23,391 nt of DNA, taken from NCBI GenBank assembly GCA_002415025.1, contig DIBR01000006.1:909-24299 (forward strand), read 5' to 3'. Origin of the DNA: Spongiibacteraceae bacterium UBA5047 (GTDB lineage: Bacteria; Pseudomonadota; Gammaproteobacteria; Pseudomonadales; Spongiibacteraceae). The first letter of the stretch is position 1, and every line of letters begins with the position of its first letter. The position numbers were made by a program, and so were the translations under genes. Below are positions 7,594-14,679 of this stretch, in pieces. The notes beneath the pieces are model-generated. The model saw nothing but the letters and a program-made list of their open reading frames with translations, had not been told where the DNA came from and made no database searches.

Positions 7594-8178
7594 CTACTCC
7601 TCGCGCCCGCGATTAAAGCGGATACGGTTTTCCTGCTTTTTTTCCGTACTCTTTTTCAGCAAAACATAAACCGCGCCCACTCCCCCGTGGCGCGGCTGAG
7701 CGCTGACATAAGCCAGTACTGACGGCAATTGTGGCAGCCAGGCATTGAGGTAACTCTTCAAAACGGCTCCCTGCGCTTGCGAACCCAAGCCCTTGCCATG
7801 CACGATCAACAAACTGCGCAGGCTCAGCTGCTCGGCCTCGTTGATAAAAGAAAACACCTCCCGGCGCGCCTGCTCAACGGTCATACGATGCAGATCCAAC
7901 CGCGCTTCGTGCTCGTAGCTCCCCTGCTTCAGCTTACGGAACACCCCGTGCTGCACGCCGGCGCCCTGATATGACAGTGTGTAGTGTGCATCCAGCAAAG
8001 GAATTTCGGCGTCGGATAGGAAGTTGGCATCTTTGACCCGCTCGCTTGTAGCGGCCTCACGGCGTGCCGCTTTCGCCAGCGCGGAAATATCCTGACGCCG
8101 AATTGAAACGCGCTCCTCAACCTTCAGAGGCTTCACATCCCCGAATTCATTCGCAAACAGCTTGTCATCGTCTTGCAT
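7594..8178 (-). CDS. smrA: Smr-domain DNA/RNA endonuclease, SmrA/YdaL type
   Basis: The 194-residue product matches E. coli YdaL (SmrA) along its whole length from memory: DDDKLFANEFGDVKPLK at the start, GVQHGVFRKLKQGSYEHEA in the linker (71-92) and a C-terminal Smr domain at about 94-175. The domain shows LDLH (94-97), VHGKGLGSQ (126-134) and RHGGVGAVYVLLKK (163-176). The end KKQENR also resembles YdaL. Smr domains nick DNA or RNA; the exact substrate of SmrA is not settled. The start is ATG at 8178, preceded by a strong GGAGGTG five bases away; an upstream in-frame start at 8232 lacks this and is rejected. It is divergent from the CWC gene. Confidence 0.88.
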   Translation of the reverse strand: MQDDDKLFANEFGDVKPLKVEERVSIRRQDISALAKAARREAATSERVKDANFLSDAEIPLLDAHYTLSYQGAGVQHGVFRKLKQGSYEHEARLDLHRMTVEQARREVFSFINEAEQLSLRSLLIVHGKGLGSQAQGAVLKSYLNAWLPQLPSVLAYVSAQPRHGGVGAVYVLLKKSTEKKQENRIRFNRGREE

Positions 8179-8219
8179 CTGCACACCTCCGCAGACAGTA
8201 TACCGGCTGCGCTTTTGAT

Positions 8220-8247
8220 TTGCTGATAGCAACAGCCGGACTACAAT
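8220..8247 (+). promoter_or_regulatory. Candidate promoter for the CWC gene
   Basis: TTGCTG (8220-8225), a 16-base spacer and TACAAT (8242-8247) form a plausible sigma-70 promoter. The -10 ends seven bases before the ATG at 8255, so transcription would start at or just before the start codon. There is no ribosome binding site in the gap. Confidence 0.45.
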
Positions 8248-8254
8248 AGTCTCT

Positions 8255-8464
8255 ATGAAACAAGATCAGCCATCACTCAACACAAGGCCCGCAGCGGCCC
8301 TGTGCCCGAACTGCGCGCAGGAAAATCAATGCGCAGTAGCCGCCGGCGAGCCGGCCGGCAACTGTTGGTGTATGACCACAGCCATCAACCCGGCGCTGGC
8401 AAAGCGCTATGCCGGGCAACAGCGCTGCCTCTGCCCCCAATGTGGCCAGATCACACAACGGTAA
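8255..8464 (+). CDS. Cysteine-rich CWC family protein
   Basis: This 69-residue protein has eight cysteines arranged as CPNC (17-20), C26, CWC (37-39) and CLCPQC (58-63). The CWC motif in the middle and the terminal C-x-C-x-x-C place it in the small cysteine-rich CWC family, likely a zinc-ribbon-like protein of unknown function. It is complete, with ATG at 8255 and TAA at 8462. No ribosome site is visible and the start lies seven bases after a candidate -10, so the message may be leaderless. It is divergent from smrA and 25 bases upstream of the next gene, with which it may be co-transcribed. Confidence 0.8.
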   Translation: MKQDQPSLNTRPAAALCPNCAQENQCAVAAGEPAGNCWCMTTAINPALAKRYAGQQRCLCPQCGQITQR

Positions 8465-8489
8465 TAACAACATCGTCCGAGGTTCAACT

Positions 8490-8927
8490 ATGAGCAATGA
8501 CAATAAACAACGCGTGCAGGATTTCTGGCAGGATGTTTACGTTAACCGCAACTACGAAGCCGTGGGCAAGTATTTTGCCAAAGACGGTATATACGAAGAC
8601 GTTCCCACGCCCGGCAGTGCTGCGGTAGGCCCAAAAGCGGTTAGTACGCGCCTGCGCATGGGGCACGAACCGGTTGAAAGCTTCAAGCACGAAATAGCCC
8701 GCATGGTCGCAGACGGCGACACGGTAATGACCGAGCATACAGAAACCTGGTGCTTTCATACCGGCGAGGTGGTTGCCCTGCCTTTTGTCAGCGTTATGGA
8801 GCTGAGTGAGGGCATGATCACACTCTGGCGCGACTACTGGGACCTCAACACGCTGATGAACAATGTTCCGCAATGGTGGATAGAACACATTATGCAATTC
8901 AGCACCGACGATTTTGACAAAGGCTGA
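8490..8927 (+). CDS. Limonene-1,2-epoxide hydrolase-like (NTF2-fold) protein
   Basis: The 145-residue protein has the fold pattern of the limonene-epoxide hydrolase / SnoaL-like group: RVQDFWQDVYVNRNYEAVGKYFAKDGIYEDVP, AVGPKAVSTRL, a TEHTETW strand and SVMELSEGMITLWRDYWDLNTL. Compared from memory with Rhodococcus LEH, the final Asp of the WRDYxD motif is kept (D115) and so is Tyr35. The Arg-x-Asp pair (Arg99 and Asp101 in LEH) is His83 and Glu85 here, and the Asn that positions water (Asn55) is Asp37. It may therefore have a different substrate or no epoxide hydrolase activity. The start ATG at 8490 is chosen because the family begins shortly before the first helix. It lies between the CWC and cysZ-like genes. 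Confidence 0.8.
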   Translation: MSNDNKQRVQDFWQDVYVNRNYEAVGKYFAKDGIYEDVPTPGSAAVGPKAVSTRLRMGHEPVESFKHEIARMVADGDTVMTEHTETWCFHTGEVVALPFVSVMELSEGMITLWRDYWDLNTLMNNVPQWWIEHIMQFSTDDFDKG

Positions 8928-8934
8928 CCCGGAT

Positions 8935-9678
8935 ATGGCAACAACAGACAGTGATCTGAGTTACCTCGTACGCGGTTTTAAAATGCTGCGCGAACCAAAA
9001 ATACGCTTGTTTGTAGCATTGCCACTCGCCATCAACGTGATTATTTTTGCGCTACTGATGACCCTCGGCTTTCACTGGCTGGGCAACGGCATCGCCGCCG
9101 TTATCGGGTGGCTACCTGAGTGGCTGGCATTTCTCAGCTGGATTTTGTGGCCTCTGGCCGTCGTGCTGGTACTGGCGATCGCGATGTACAGCTTCAGCAC
9201 CGTCGCCAACCTGATCGCGGCTCCCTTTAACGGCTTGCTCGCCGAGAAAGTTGAGGAGATGCTGACCGGCCGGGAAGTTCAGGGGCGCGAAACCCTGGGG
9301 CGCGCCATCGCCAGCTTTCCCGGCAGCATTTTGCGCGAGCTACGCAAATTGCTGTATTACGCGCTGTTTGCCCTGGTGGTACTGGTGTTAAGTTTTATTC
9401 CGCCCATTTCACCTTTTTCAGGCCTGCTGTGGTTCCTGTTAGGAGCCTGGATGCTGGCCCTGGAATACTGCGACTACGCCATGGATAACCACGGCCTGAG
9501 CTTTGCGGAAAGTAAAAGACGGTTGCGGGCCGCACGCAGCAGCACTCTGCCCTTCGGCTTAATGGTGATGCTGGGCACCATGGTCCCGATTGTGAATCTG
9601 TTTATCATGCCCGCCGCTGTCTGCGGCGGCACAATGCTGTGGGTAGAAAAACTTCAGCATCCGACGTCAGGCGTCTGA
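8935..9678 (+). CDS. cysZ: CysZ/EI24-family membrane protein (sulfate transport)
   Basis: CysZ is an inner-membrane protein that mediates sulfate uptake for cysteine synthesis. The 247-residue product is close to the E. coli length (253) and starts with the typical SYLVRGFKMLREPKIRLFVALPLAINVIIF. It has about four long hydrophobic segments, the cytoplasmic segment IAAPFNGLLAEKVEEMLTG, and the conserved block EYCDYAMDNHGLSFAESKRRL. ATG at 8935 is seven bases after the previous stop; the TTG at 8914 inside the upstream gene is a less likely start. No sulfate-assimilation gene lies nearby, so the functional name rests on family resemblance alone. It converges on rhlB with an eight-base gap. Confidence 0.85.
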   Translation: MATTDSDLSYLVRGFKMLREPKIRLFVALPLAINVIIFALLMTLGFHWLGNGIAAVIGWLPEWLAFLSWILWPLAVVLVLAIAMYSFSTVANLIAAPFNGLLAEKVEEMLTGREVQGRETLGRAIASFPGSILRELRKLLYYALFALVVLVLSFIPPISPFSGLLWFLLGAWMLALEYCDYAMDNHGLSFAESKRRLRAARSSTLPFGLMVMLGTMVPIVNLFIMPAAVCGGTMLWVEKLQHPTSGV

Positions 9679-9686
9679 GAAAAGAG

Positions 9687-11081
9687 CTAACTCATCCACT
9701 CTTCGGGTGGCTGTTCGCAAGGCAACTTGGCACCCAGGAGGGTCTCAATGGCCGGGAGCAGAAAGGCGTCGTCTTCAGATGCAAAACTGATAGAGGTGCC
9801 TTTGGCGCCAGCTCGGCCGGTACGACCAATACGATGCACGTAGTCTTCCGGGTCTTCCGGCAAGGTGAAGTTCACAACGTGGCTGATGCCGTCAACGTGA
9901 ATACCCCGCCCCGCCACATCGGTTGCCACTAACACCTGAATTTTACCGTCCTTGAATTGCTGCAGGGTCTGGGAGCGCTTGTTCTGTGGGATTTCGCCCG
10001 ATAGTAAGCCGGCGGCAACACCACCCTTGCGCAGACGTTCGTGCAATCGGCGCGTCTGGTCGCGCCGATTGGCAAACACTATCACGCTAACGGCTTCGGG
10101 CAGGCGCACAATACGCTGCAGTATCTGAAATTTTTCCCGTTCAGAGACAAGGAACACTTTCTGCTCAACATTATCAGTAGCCACCTGTTCCGGCTCGATT
10201 TCGATATTTACGGGCTGGTAGGTCCACTGCTCGGTGAGGCGGATAATGTCGTCGGTAAAGGTTGCACTAAACAACAGGGTTTGGCGGTTTTCCTTTTGCG
10301 GGGTCAGTCTGATAATCCGCTTAACCTGCGGAATAAACCCCATGTCCAGCATACGGTCGGCCTCGTCGATCACCAGGTGTTCGACGCGATCAAGGTATAA
10401 ATCACCACGGCCACTGAAATCCAGCAGCCGCCCGGGCGTTGCGATGACAATATCCACCAGATCGCCGGTGAGTTGATTCTGCTGTTTCTGGTAGTCCATT
10501 CCGCCAATCAGGGTAACAACATTCAAACCCGTATAACCGGTGAGCTGGCGAGCGTCTTCGGCTATTTGCTGAACAAGCTCACGCGTGGGGGCAATCACCA
10601 GCGCCCGCGGCTCACCAAGATAACGCTCGTCTTCAATCGGATTATTAAGCAGATCATTGATAACCGAAATCAAAAAGGCGGCCGTTTTACCGGTACCAGT
10701 CTGGGCTTTGCCAATTGCGTCATGACCGCGCAAGGTGTGCGGCAAGGCTGCCGCCTGAATGGGTGAGCAATACTCAAAGTTCAGGTCGGCAATGGCATGC
10801 ATGATTCTGTCATCGAGCCCCAGGTCATGAAAGCGGACCTTGCCGGGCACTTCCGGTACCTGAAATTCACTTACCGACCAGGAGGGTTGCTGCGCGCCAT
10901 CGCTGCGCTTGCCCCGGCGCTTGCCACGCTTTCCCTGCGCAGAGTCACCGGCCTCAGCCTTCTTGCTGGAGCCGGGCTTGTCTGTGTCGGGCTTTTCGCT
11001 GCCTGAACGGCCGCTCTGTGCGCTGGGTTTTTCGGCGGAGACTTCCGCCGCAGTGGTCTTTTTGAACAGCTTCTTCAGCAA
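9687..11081 (-). CDS. rhlB: DEAD-box ATP-dependent RNA helicase, RhlB-like
   Basis: The 464-residue product is a DEAD-box helicase with all motifs. The Q-motif region is NFEYCSPIQAAAL (101-113), motif I is AQTGTGKT (126-133) and Ia is PTRELV. II is DEAD (239-242), III is SAT (272-274), V is ATDVAGRGIH and VI is HRIGRTGR (416-423). Overall sequence, including FHDLGLDDRIMHAIADLNFEYCSPIQ, resembles RhlB, the helicase of the RNase E degradosome. Residues 1-65 are a low-complexity, basic, disordered tail rich in Lys, Ser and Gly. The start is TTG at 11081, preceded by GAGGAT at good spacing; no ATG is available before the tail. It has its own candidate promoter. Assignment to RhlB rather than RhlE is moderately sure. 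Confidence 0.88.
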   Translation of the reverse strand: MLKKLFKKTTAAEVSAEKPSAQSGRSGSEKPDTDKPGSSKKAEAGDSAQGKRGKRRGKRSDGAQQPSWSVSEFQVPEVPGKVRFHDLGLDDRIMHAIADLNFEYCSPIQAAALPHTLRGHDAIGKAQTGTGKTAAFLISVINDLLNNPIEDERYLGEPRALVIAPTRELVQQIAEDARQLTGYTGLNVVTLIGGMDYQKQQNQLTGDLVDIVIATPGRLLDFSGRGDLYLDRVEHLVIDEADRMLDMGFIPQVKRIIRLTPQKENRQTLLFSATFTDDIIRLTEQWTYQPVNIEIEPEQVATDNVEQKVFLVSEREKFQILQRIVRLPEAVSVIVFANRRDQTRRLHERLRKGGVAAGLLSGEIPQNKRSQTLQQFKDGKIQVLVATDVAGRGIHVDGISHVVNFTLPEDPEDYVHRIGRTGRAGAKGTSISFASEDDAFLLPAIETLLGAKLPCEQPPEEWMS

Positions 11082-11114
11082 TGTCGATCCTCTATGTACT
11101 GGTGCAAGGCCGGC

Positions 11115-11123
11115 ATTCTATCA
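11115..11123 (-). promoter_or_regulatory. Extended -10 promoter for rhlB
   Basis: On the minus strand TGaTAGAAT precedes rhlB, with the -10 hexamer TAGAAT at 11120-11115, followed by GCC. The predicted start would give a leader of about 27 bases that contains the GAGGAT ribosome site. No good -35 is seen, as is usual for extended -10 promoters. The sequence resembles the hemA and TPR-gene promoters in this window. Confidence 0.45.
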
Positions 11124-11199
11124 AATGAAGGCGAGTTACGCTTGGAAATGCCCCCGGCGCCGCCTTGCCTGAGGCAGTGCGACCGGGAAGCGTGAGAGA

Positions 11200-11910
11200 T
11201 CAGTCGGGAACGTTCAGGTCATCAAGGTCGCGTAAAGGCGGCGCACTGTCTTCGAGCACCTGTCGGGCACTGCGATCCAGGTAGTAATCGAGGCTCACAT
11301 AACGGCCACCCCCCCAGAACAAAAGCACCAGCAGCATCAAAAAATACGTCGCCGCAAATTCAATACCGTTATTGAGAATGGCCACCGAGCCCTTCGCCGT
11401 TAACCACTCGTAATTACCCTGCTCCTGCAAAATGCTGCGAATCCGCGTTAGACGCTGCCCGACTTCAACGCTGTTTTCGAGGCTGTCCTTGGCCGCCGGT
11501 ATACCCACGTCGGCAAGCAATTTGGCCGAGCTGGTGCTCGGATCGCTCGGCGCAATGGCAAACCAGCCGTTGTCCCAGTGTACTTCCATCGCCGCAACCG
11601 CCATGGTGACCAGCAACGGGATCGCCGCCCAGCGCACGGCGAGGCCGAACAGCAACAAAAAGCCGCCAAACAACTCTGTGCCGGTCGCAAGTCCGGCCAT
11701 CAACTCCGGGAAGGGCAATCCCAGCCCCCACTGCTCGTTGCCAAACCACTCAACAATATTCTCGAAGTTATGCAATTTGGTCATGCCTGCGCCAATCATC
11801 ACCGGCGCAAGAAACAGACGGATGCCCAGCAATGCCAACCCGTCAAGGTGCTTTAGCACCGCAAAGAGATTATCGTGAATCAAGTAGTACAGTTTCAGAA
11901 GCATGCGCAT
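11200..11910 (-). CDS. DoxX-family membrane protein, HvfX-like
   Basis: The 236-residue protein has the DoxX pattern of several hydrophobic helices, with LGIRLFLAPVMIGAGMTKLH, VEWFGNEQWGLGLPFPELMAGLA, AVRWAAIPLLVTM and the segment EVHWDNGWFAIA. The HWDNGW block, GNYEWLT and ILNNGIEFAATYFLMLL are characteristic, as I recall, of the HvfX subgroup. HvfX accompanies HvfABC in copper-binding oxazolone-peptide (RiPP) loci. No hvfA, hvfB or hvfC is in this window, so a role in RiPP maturation is not supported by context. The start ATG at 11910 has GGAGA seven bases upstream. It lies 45 bases after moeB on the same strand, so it may be read through from the hemA operon or from its own promoter. Confidence 0.85.
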   Translation of the reverse strand: MRMLLKLYYLIHDNLFAVLKHLDGLALLGIRLFLAPVMIGAGMTKLHNFENIVEWFGNEQWGLGLPFPELMAGLATGTELFGGFLLLFGLAVRWAAIPLLVTMAVAAMEVHWDNGWFAIAPSDPSTSSAKLLADVGIPAAKDSLENSVEVGQRLTRIRSILQEQGNYEWLTAKGSVAILNNGIEFAATYFLMLLVLLFWGGGRYVSLDYYLDRSARQVLEDSAPPLRDLDDLNVPD

Positions 11911-11934
11911 AGGCAGGTCTCCGCAATTATTGTG

Positions 11935-11943
11935 ATTATGGCA
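11935..11943 (-). promoter_or_regulatory. Possible extended -10 upstream of the HvfX-like gene
   Basis: On the minus strand TGcCATAAT (11943-11935) lies about 25 bases before the start codon. It fits an extended -10 element, but no convincing -35 is present, and the gene could also be transcribed from the upstream operon. Confidence 0.3.
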
Positions 11944-11955
11944 ATCGCTGTCACG

Positions 11956-12723
11956 CTATCGGCATGGTGTCTTTTCTTGCCCGCCACATACCGGGCAGGC
12001 CGGATCTTTGGCCAGTTTGAGCGTCCTGATGTCCATGGTAGCACCGTCTAACAGTAGCAGGCGACCCGTAAGTGGCTCTCCGAAACCGGAAAGTAACTTG
12101 ACGGTCTCCAGCGCCTGCATACTGCCAATAACGCCCACTACCGGCGCCAGCACGCCGGCCTCGGAACAATTGAGCTGCTGACCGTCATCGTCCGGGCTGT
12201 ACAGACAACGATAACAGGGTGAATCGTCCTGCCGGCTGTCAAACACCGACAGCTGCCCTTCGCTGCGAATGGCCGCACCGCTAACCAGCGGCTTGGCCGC
12301 CTCAACACAGGCCGCATTCAAGGCGAAGCGGGTTGCAAAGTTGTCGCTGCAGTCCACAACCAGATCAACCGCGGCCACTACGCTCGCAAGGGCTGCGCCT
12401 TCAAGGCGCTGATCGATTGTTGTGATCACAGTATCCGGGTTCAGGGCCAGACAGGCATCGCGGGCGGAGGCCACTTTGCTGCTGCCTATATCTTCACTGC
12501 GGTGCGCAATCTGGCGCTGCAAATTACTGAGTTCCACCATGTCATCGTCGGCCAGCGTAAGGCGGCCGACCCCGGCTGCCGCCAGGTACAGGGCCACAGG
12601 GCTACCCAAACCGCCCAAACCAACGATCAATACGCTGGCTGCCAGCAGCCGCTCCTGGCCGTCGACATCGAGACCCGGCAACAAAATATGGCGGCTGTAG
12701 CGCAGTAATTGTTCATCCTGCAT
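11956..12723 (-). CDS. moeB: ThiF/MoeB-family adenylyltransferase
   Basis: This 255-residue E1-like enzyme activates the C-terminal Gly of a sulfur-carrier protein (MoaD for molybdopterin or ThiS for thiazole) by adenylation. It shows the start motif LLRYSRHILLPGLDVDGQERL, the nucleotide loop VGLGGLGSP (34-42), VELSNLQRQIAHR (63-75), and CSDNFATRFALN (125-136). It also has zinc cysteines C170 and C173 (CYRC) plus C243 and C246 (CPVC), and a conserved C186 in NCSEAGVL. There is no C-terminal rhodanese domain. The start overlaps the end of prmC by 11 bases. The hemA-prfA-prmC-moeB order matches pseudomonads. Whether it serves Moco, thiamine or both cannot be told. Confidence 0.9.
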   Translation of the reverse strand: MQDEQLLRYSRHILLPGLDVDGQERLLAASVLIVGLGGLGSPVALYLAAAGVGRLTLADDDMVELSNLQRQIAHRSEDIGSSKVASARDACLALNPDTVITTIDQRLEGAALASVVAAVDLVVDCSDNFATRFALNAACVEAAKPLVSGAAIRSEGQLSVFDSRQDDSPCYRCLYSPDDDGQQLNCSEAGVLAPVVGVIGSMQALETVKLLSGFGEPLTGRLLLLDGATMDIRTLKLAKDPACPVCGGQEKTPCR

Positions 12724-13585
12724 GACTGTGTTCTCCGCTCACCCGCTGCGCAATGGTTACCCGAACATTCCCACCGTAATCGCGACGGCTTTCAATGGCG
12801 CTAAAACCATTGTCAGCCAGCAGGGCTGCAACAGCGTCGGCTTGACGGTAGCCGTGCTCCAGCACCAGCCTGCCCGCCAGTGCCAAATGCGCGGCCGCCG
12901 CGCTTGCTATGCGACGAATATCGCTGAGACCGTCCGCGCCAGCGACCAATGCTGTATGCGGCTCAAAACGCACATCGCCCTGCTGTAAATGCGGGTCATT
13001 CTCTTCTATATAAGGGGGGTTAGACACGATAATGTCAAAAGCTTCACCCGCCACGGCCGAAAACCAGTCGGATTGGGCGATACGCACCCGCTCAAGCCCC
13101 AGGTTGCGCGCATTCATCTGCGCCAATTCGACTGCATCCTGACTCAGGTCAAGGCCGAGTATGTCCCAATCAGGGCGTTCGCTGGCCAGGGCCAGCGCAA
13201 TCGCGCCGGTGCCCGTTCCCAAATCCAACACCCTGTACGGCCTATTGTCGGGATACAGCCCCAGCACAGCCTCAACCAGACATTCGGTATCGGGCCGGGG
13301 TATCAGGGTGGCCGCCGAGCTGGCAAGTGGCAGACTCCAAAACTCACTGCGCCCGGTCAGATGAGCAACCGGCTCACCGTTGCGACGCCTCTCAAACAGT
13401 GCATTGAGCTGCGCAATCTGGTCCTTTGAAAGGCTTTGTTCAGGGTGGGTGTATAAATAGACGCGAGATTTGCCGAGCACGTGGCAAATCAGCAAATCGG
13501 TATCCAGCGCTGCGGAATCCGAATCAAACAGCTCCCGGTGGCGCTGCTGATAACTTCCAATACTCTGCACCCCATCGTTTTGCAC
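12713..13585 (-). CDS. prmC: Release factor glutamine methyltransferase
   Basis: PrmC N5-methylates the glutamine of the GGQ motif in release factors RF1 and RF2, using S-adenosylmethionine. The 290-residue product has the small N-terminal helical domain, the linker PRPDTE (96-101), SAM motif I VLDLGTGTGAIALALA (119-134), the acidic LGLDLS and the catalytic NPPY (189-192), followed by EPHTALVAGADGL. These are the PrmC signatures. The start ATG at 13585 is three bases after the prfA stop, so the enzyme is encoded directly after its substrate. The end overlaps moeB. Confidence 0.97.
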   Translation of the reverse strand: MQNDGVQSIGSYQQRHRELFDSDSAALDTDLLICHVLGKSRVYLYTHPEQSLSKDQIAQLNALFERRRNGEPVAHLTGRSEFWSLPLASSAATLIPRPDTECLVEAVLGLYPDNRPYRVLDLGTGTGAIALALASERPDWDILGLDLSQDAVELAQMNARNLGLERVRIAQSDWFSAVAGEAFDIIVSNPPYIEENDPHLQQGDVRFEPHTALVAGADGLSDIRRIASAAAAHLALAGRLVLEHGYRQADAVAALLADNGFSAIESRRDYGGNVRVTIAQRVSGEHSHAG

Positions 13586-13588
13586 GGC

Positions 13589-14671
13589 TTACTCGGCCAG
13601 TGCCGCAAGCAGGTCTGCCTGATATTCCTGACGCAACGGACCCACCACGTGTTGCAAATCGCCGGTTATGATCTCGTCCAGCTTATAAAGGGTAAGATTA
13701 ATCCGGTGATCGGTCATGCGTCCCTGCGGGAAATTGTAGGTGCGAATGCGCTCCGAACGATCGCCACTGCCCACCAGCAAACGCCGGGATTCGGCCTGCT
13801 CCTGGGCGGCAGCACTGCTGGCGGCATCGTTGAGACGCGCCTGCAGCAACGACATCGCCCGCGAGCGGTTTTTATGCTGTGAGCGCTCGTCCTGACACTC
13901 CACCACTATGCCGGTGGGCAGGTGCGTTATGCGCACTGCTGAATCTGTTTTGTTGATGTGCTGGCCACCGGCACCACTCGCGCGGTATGTGTCGATGCGT
14001 AAATCACCTTTATTGAGTTCAATGGCGTCCATTTCATCAGGCTCAGGCATCACCGCCACAGTACAGGCCGAGGTGTGTATACGTCCCTGAGATTCTGTTT
14101 CCGGCACACGCTGCACCCGATGGGCGCCTGACTCAAACTTCAACTGCCCGTAAACGTCCTTGCCTTCTACCCGGGTAATAATTTCCTTGTAACCGCCATG
14201 CTCCCCGTGCCGCTCGCTGAGTATCTCCAGACGCCAACCCTGCTGCTCGGCAAAGCGGCTGTACATTCTGAACAGATCTCCTGCGAAGATCGCAGCCTCG
14301 TCACCGCCGGTGCCGGCACGAATCTCCAAAAAGACGTTGTGGGAGTCATTGGGGTCGCGCGGCAGCAGCAGGGTTTGTAATTCTTCTTCCAGTTGCGCAA
14401 GTTTCTCGCTACTGGCGGAGACTTCCTCTTCCACCATGGCCCGCATATCGGCATCGCTTTCGCCCAGCATCGCGCGCGCGTCCGCAAGATCGCTCTCAAC
14501 TTTTTTGTAGTCGCGATGACACAGCACCACAGGTTCCAGCTCTGCGTACTCTATTGAATACGCCCTGAATTTTTCCTGATCTGCGATCACTTCCGGCGCA
14601 CTAAGGAGTGCCGACAGCTCTTCAAAGCGTTCGAGCAGGTTATCCAGTTTTGCTGCAATTGAGGCTTTCAT
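13589..14671 (-). CDS. prfA: Peptide chain release factor 1
   Basis: RF1 recognises UAA and UAG in the ribosomal A site and triggers peptide release. The 360-residue product, the same length as the E. coli factor, has the codon-reading tripeptide P-E-T (190-192) in RVPETESQGRIHTSACTVAV. It has the catalytic GGQ (235-237) in ASGAGGQHINKTDSAVRITH and the segment ERSQHKNRSRAM. The PxT tripeptide separates it from RF2 (SPF). The GGQ glutamine is the target of PrmC, encoded next. It starts eight bases after hemA and ends three bases before prmC, within one operon. Confidence 0.98.
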   Translation of the reverse strand: MKASIAAKLDNLLERFEELSALLSAPEVIADQEKFRAYSIEYAELEPVVLCHRDYKKVESDLADARAMLGESDADMRAMVEEEVSASSEKLAQLEEELQTLLLPRDPNDSHNVFLEIRAGTGGDEAAIFAGDLFRMYSRFAEQQGWRLEILSERHGEHGGYKEIITRVEGKDVYGQLKFESGAHRVQRVPETESQGRIHTSACTVAVMPEPDEMDAIELNKGDLRIDTYRASGAGGQHINKTDSAVRITHLPTGIVVECQDERSQHKNRSRAMSLLQARLNDAASSAAAQEQAESRRLLVGSGDRSERIRTYNFPQGRMTDHRINLTLYKLDEIITGDLQHVVGPLRQEYQADLLAALAE

Positions 14672-14679
14672 AAATTCCG

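Noticed and set aside
14089..14105. RF1 codon-reading tripeptide is PET instead of the E. coli PAT
   Set aside because: The motif is PxT and the PET form is common in RF1 of other bacteria, so it is not unusual.
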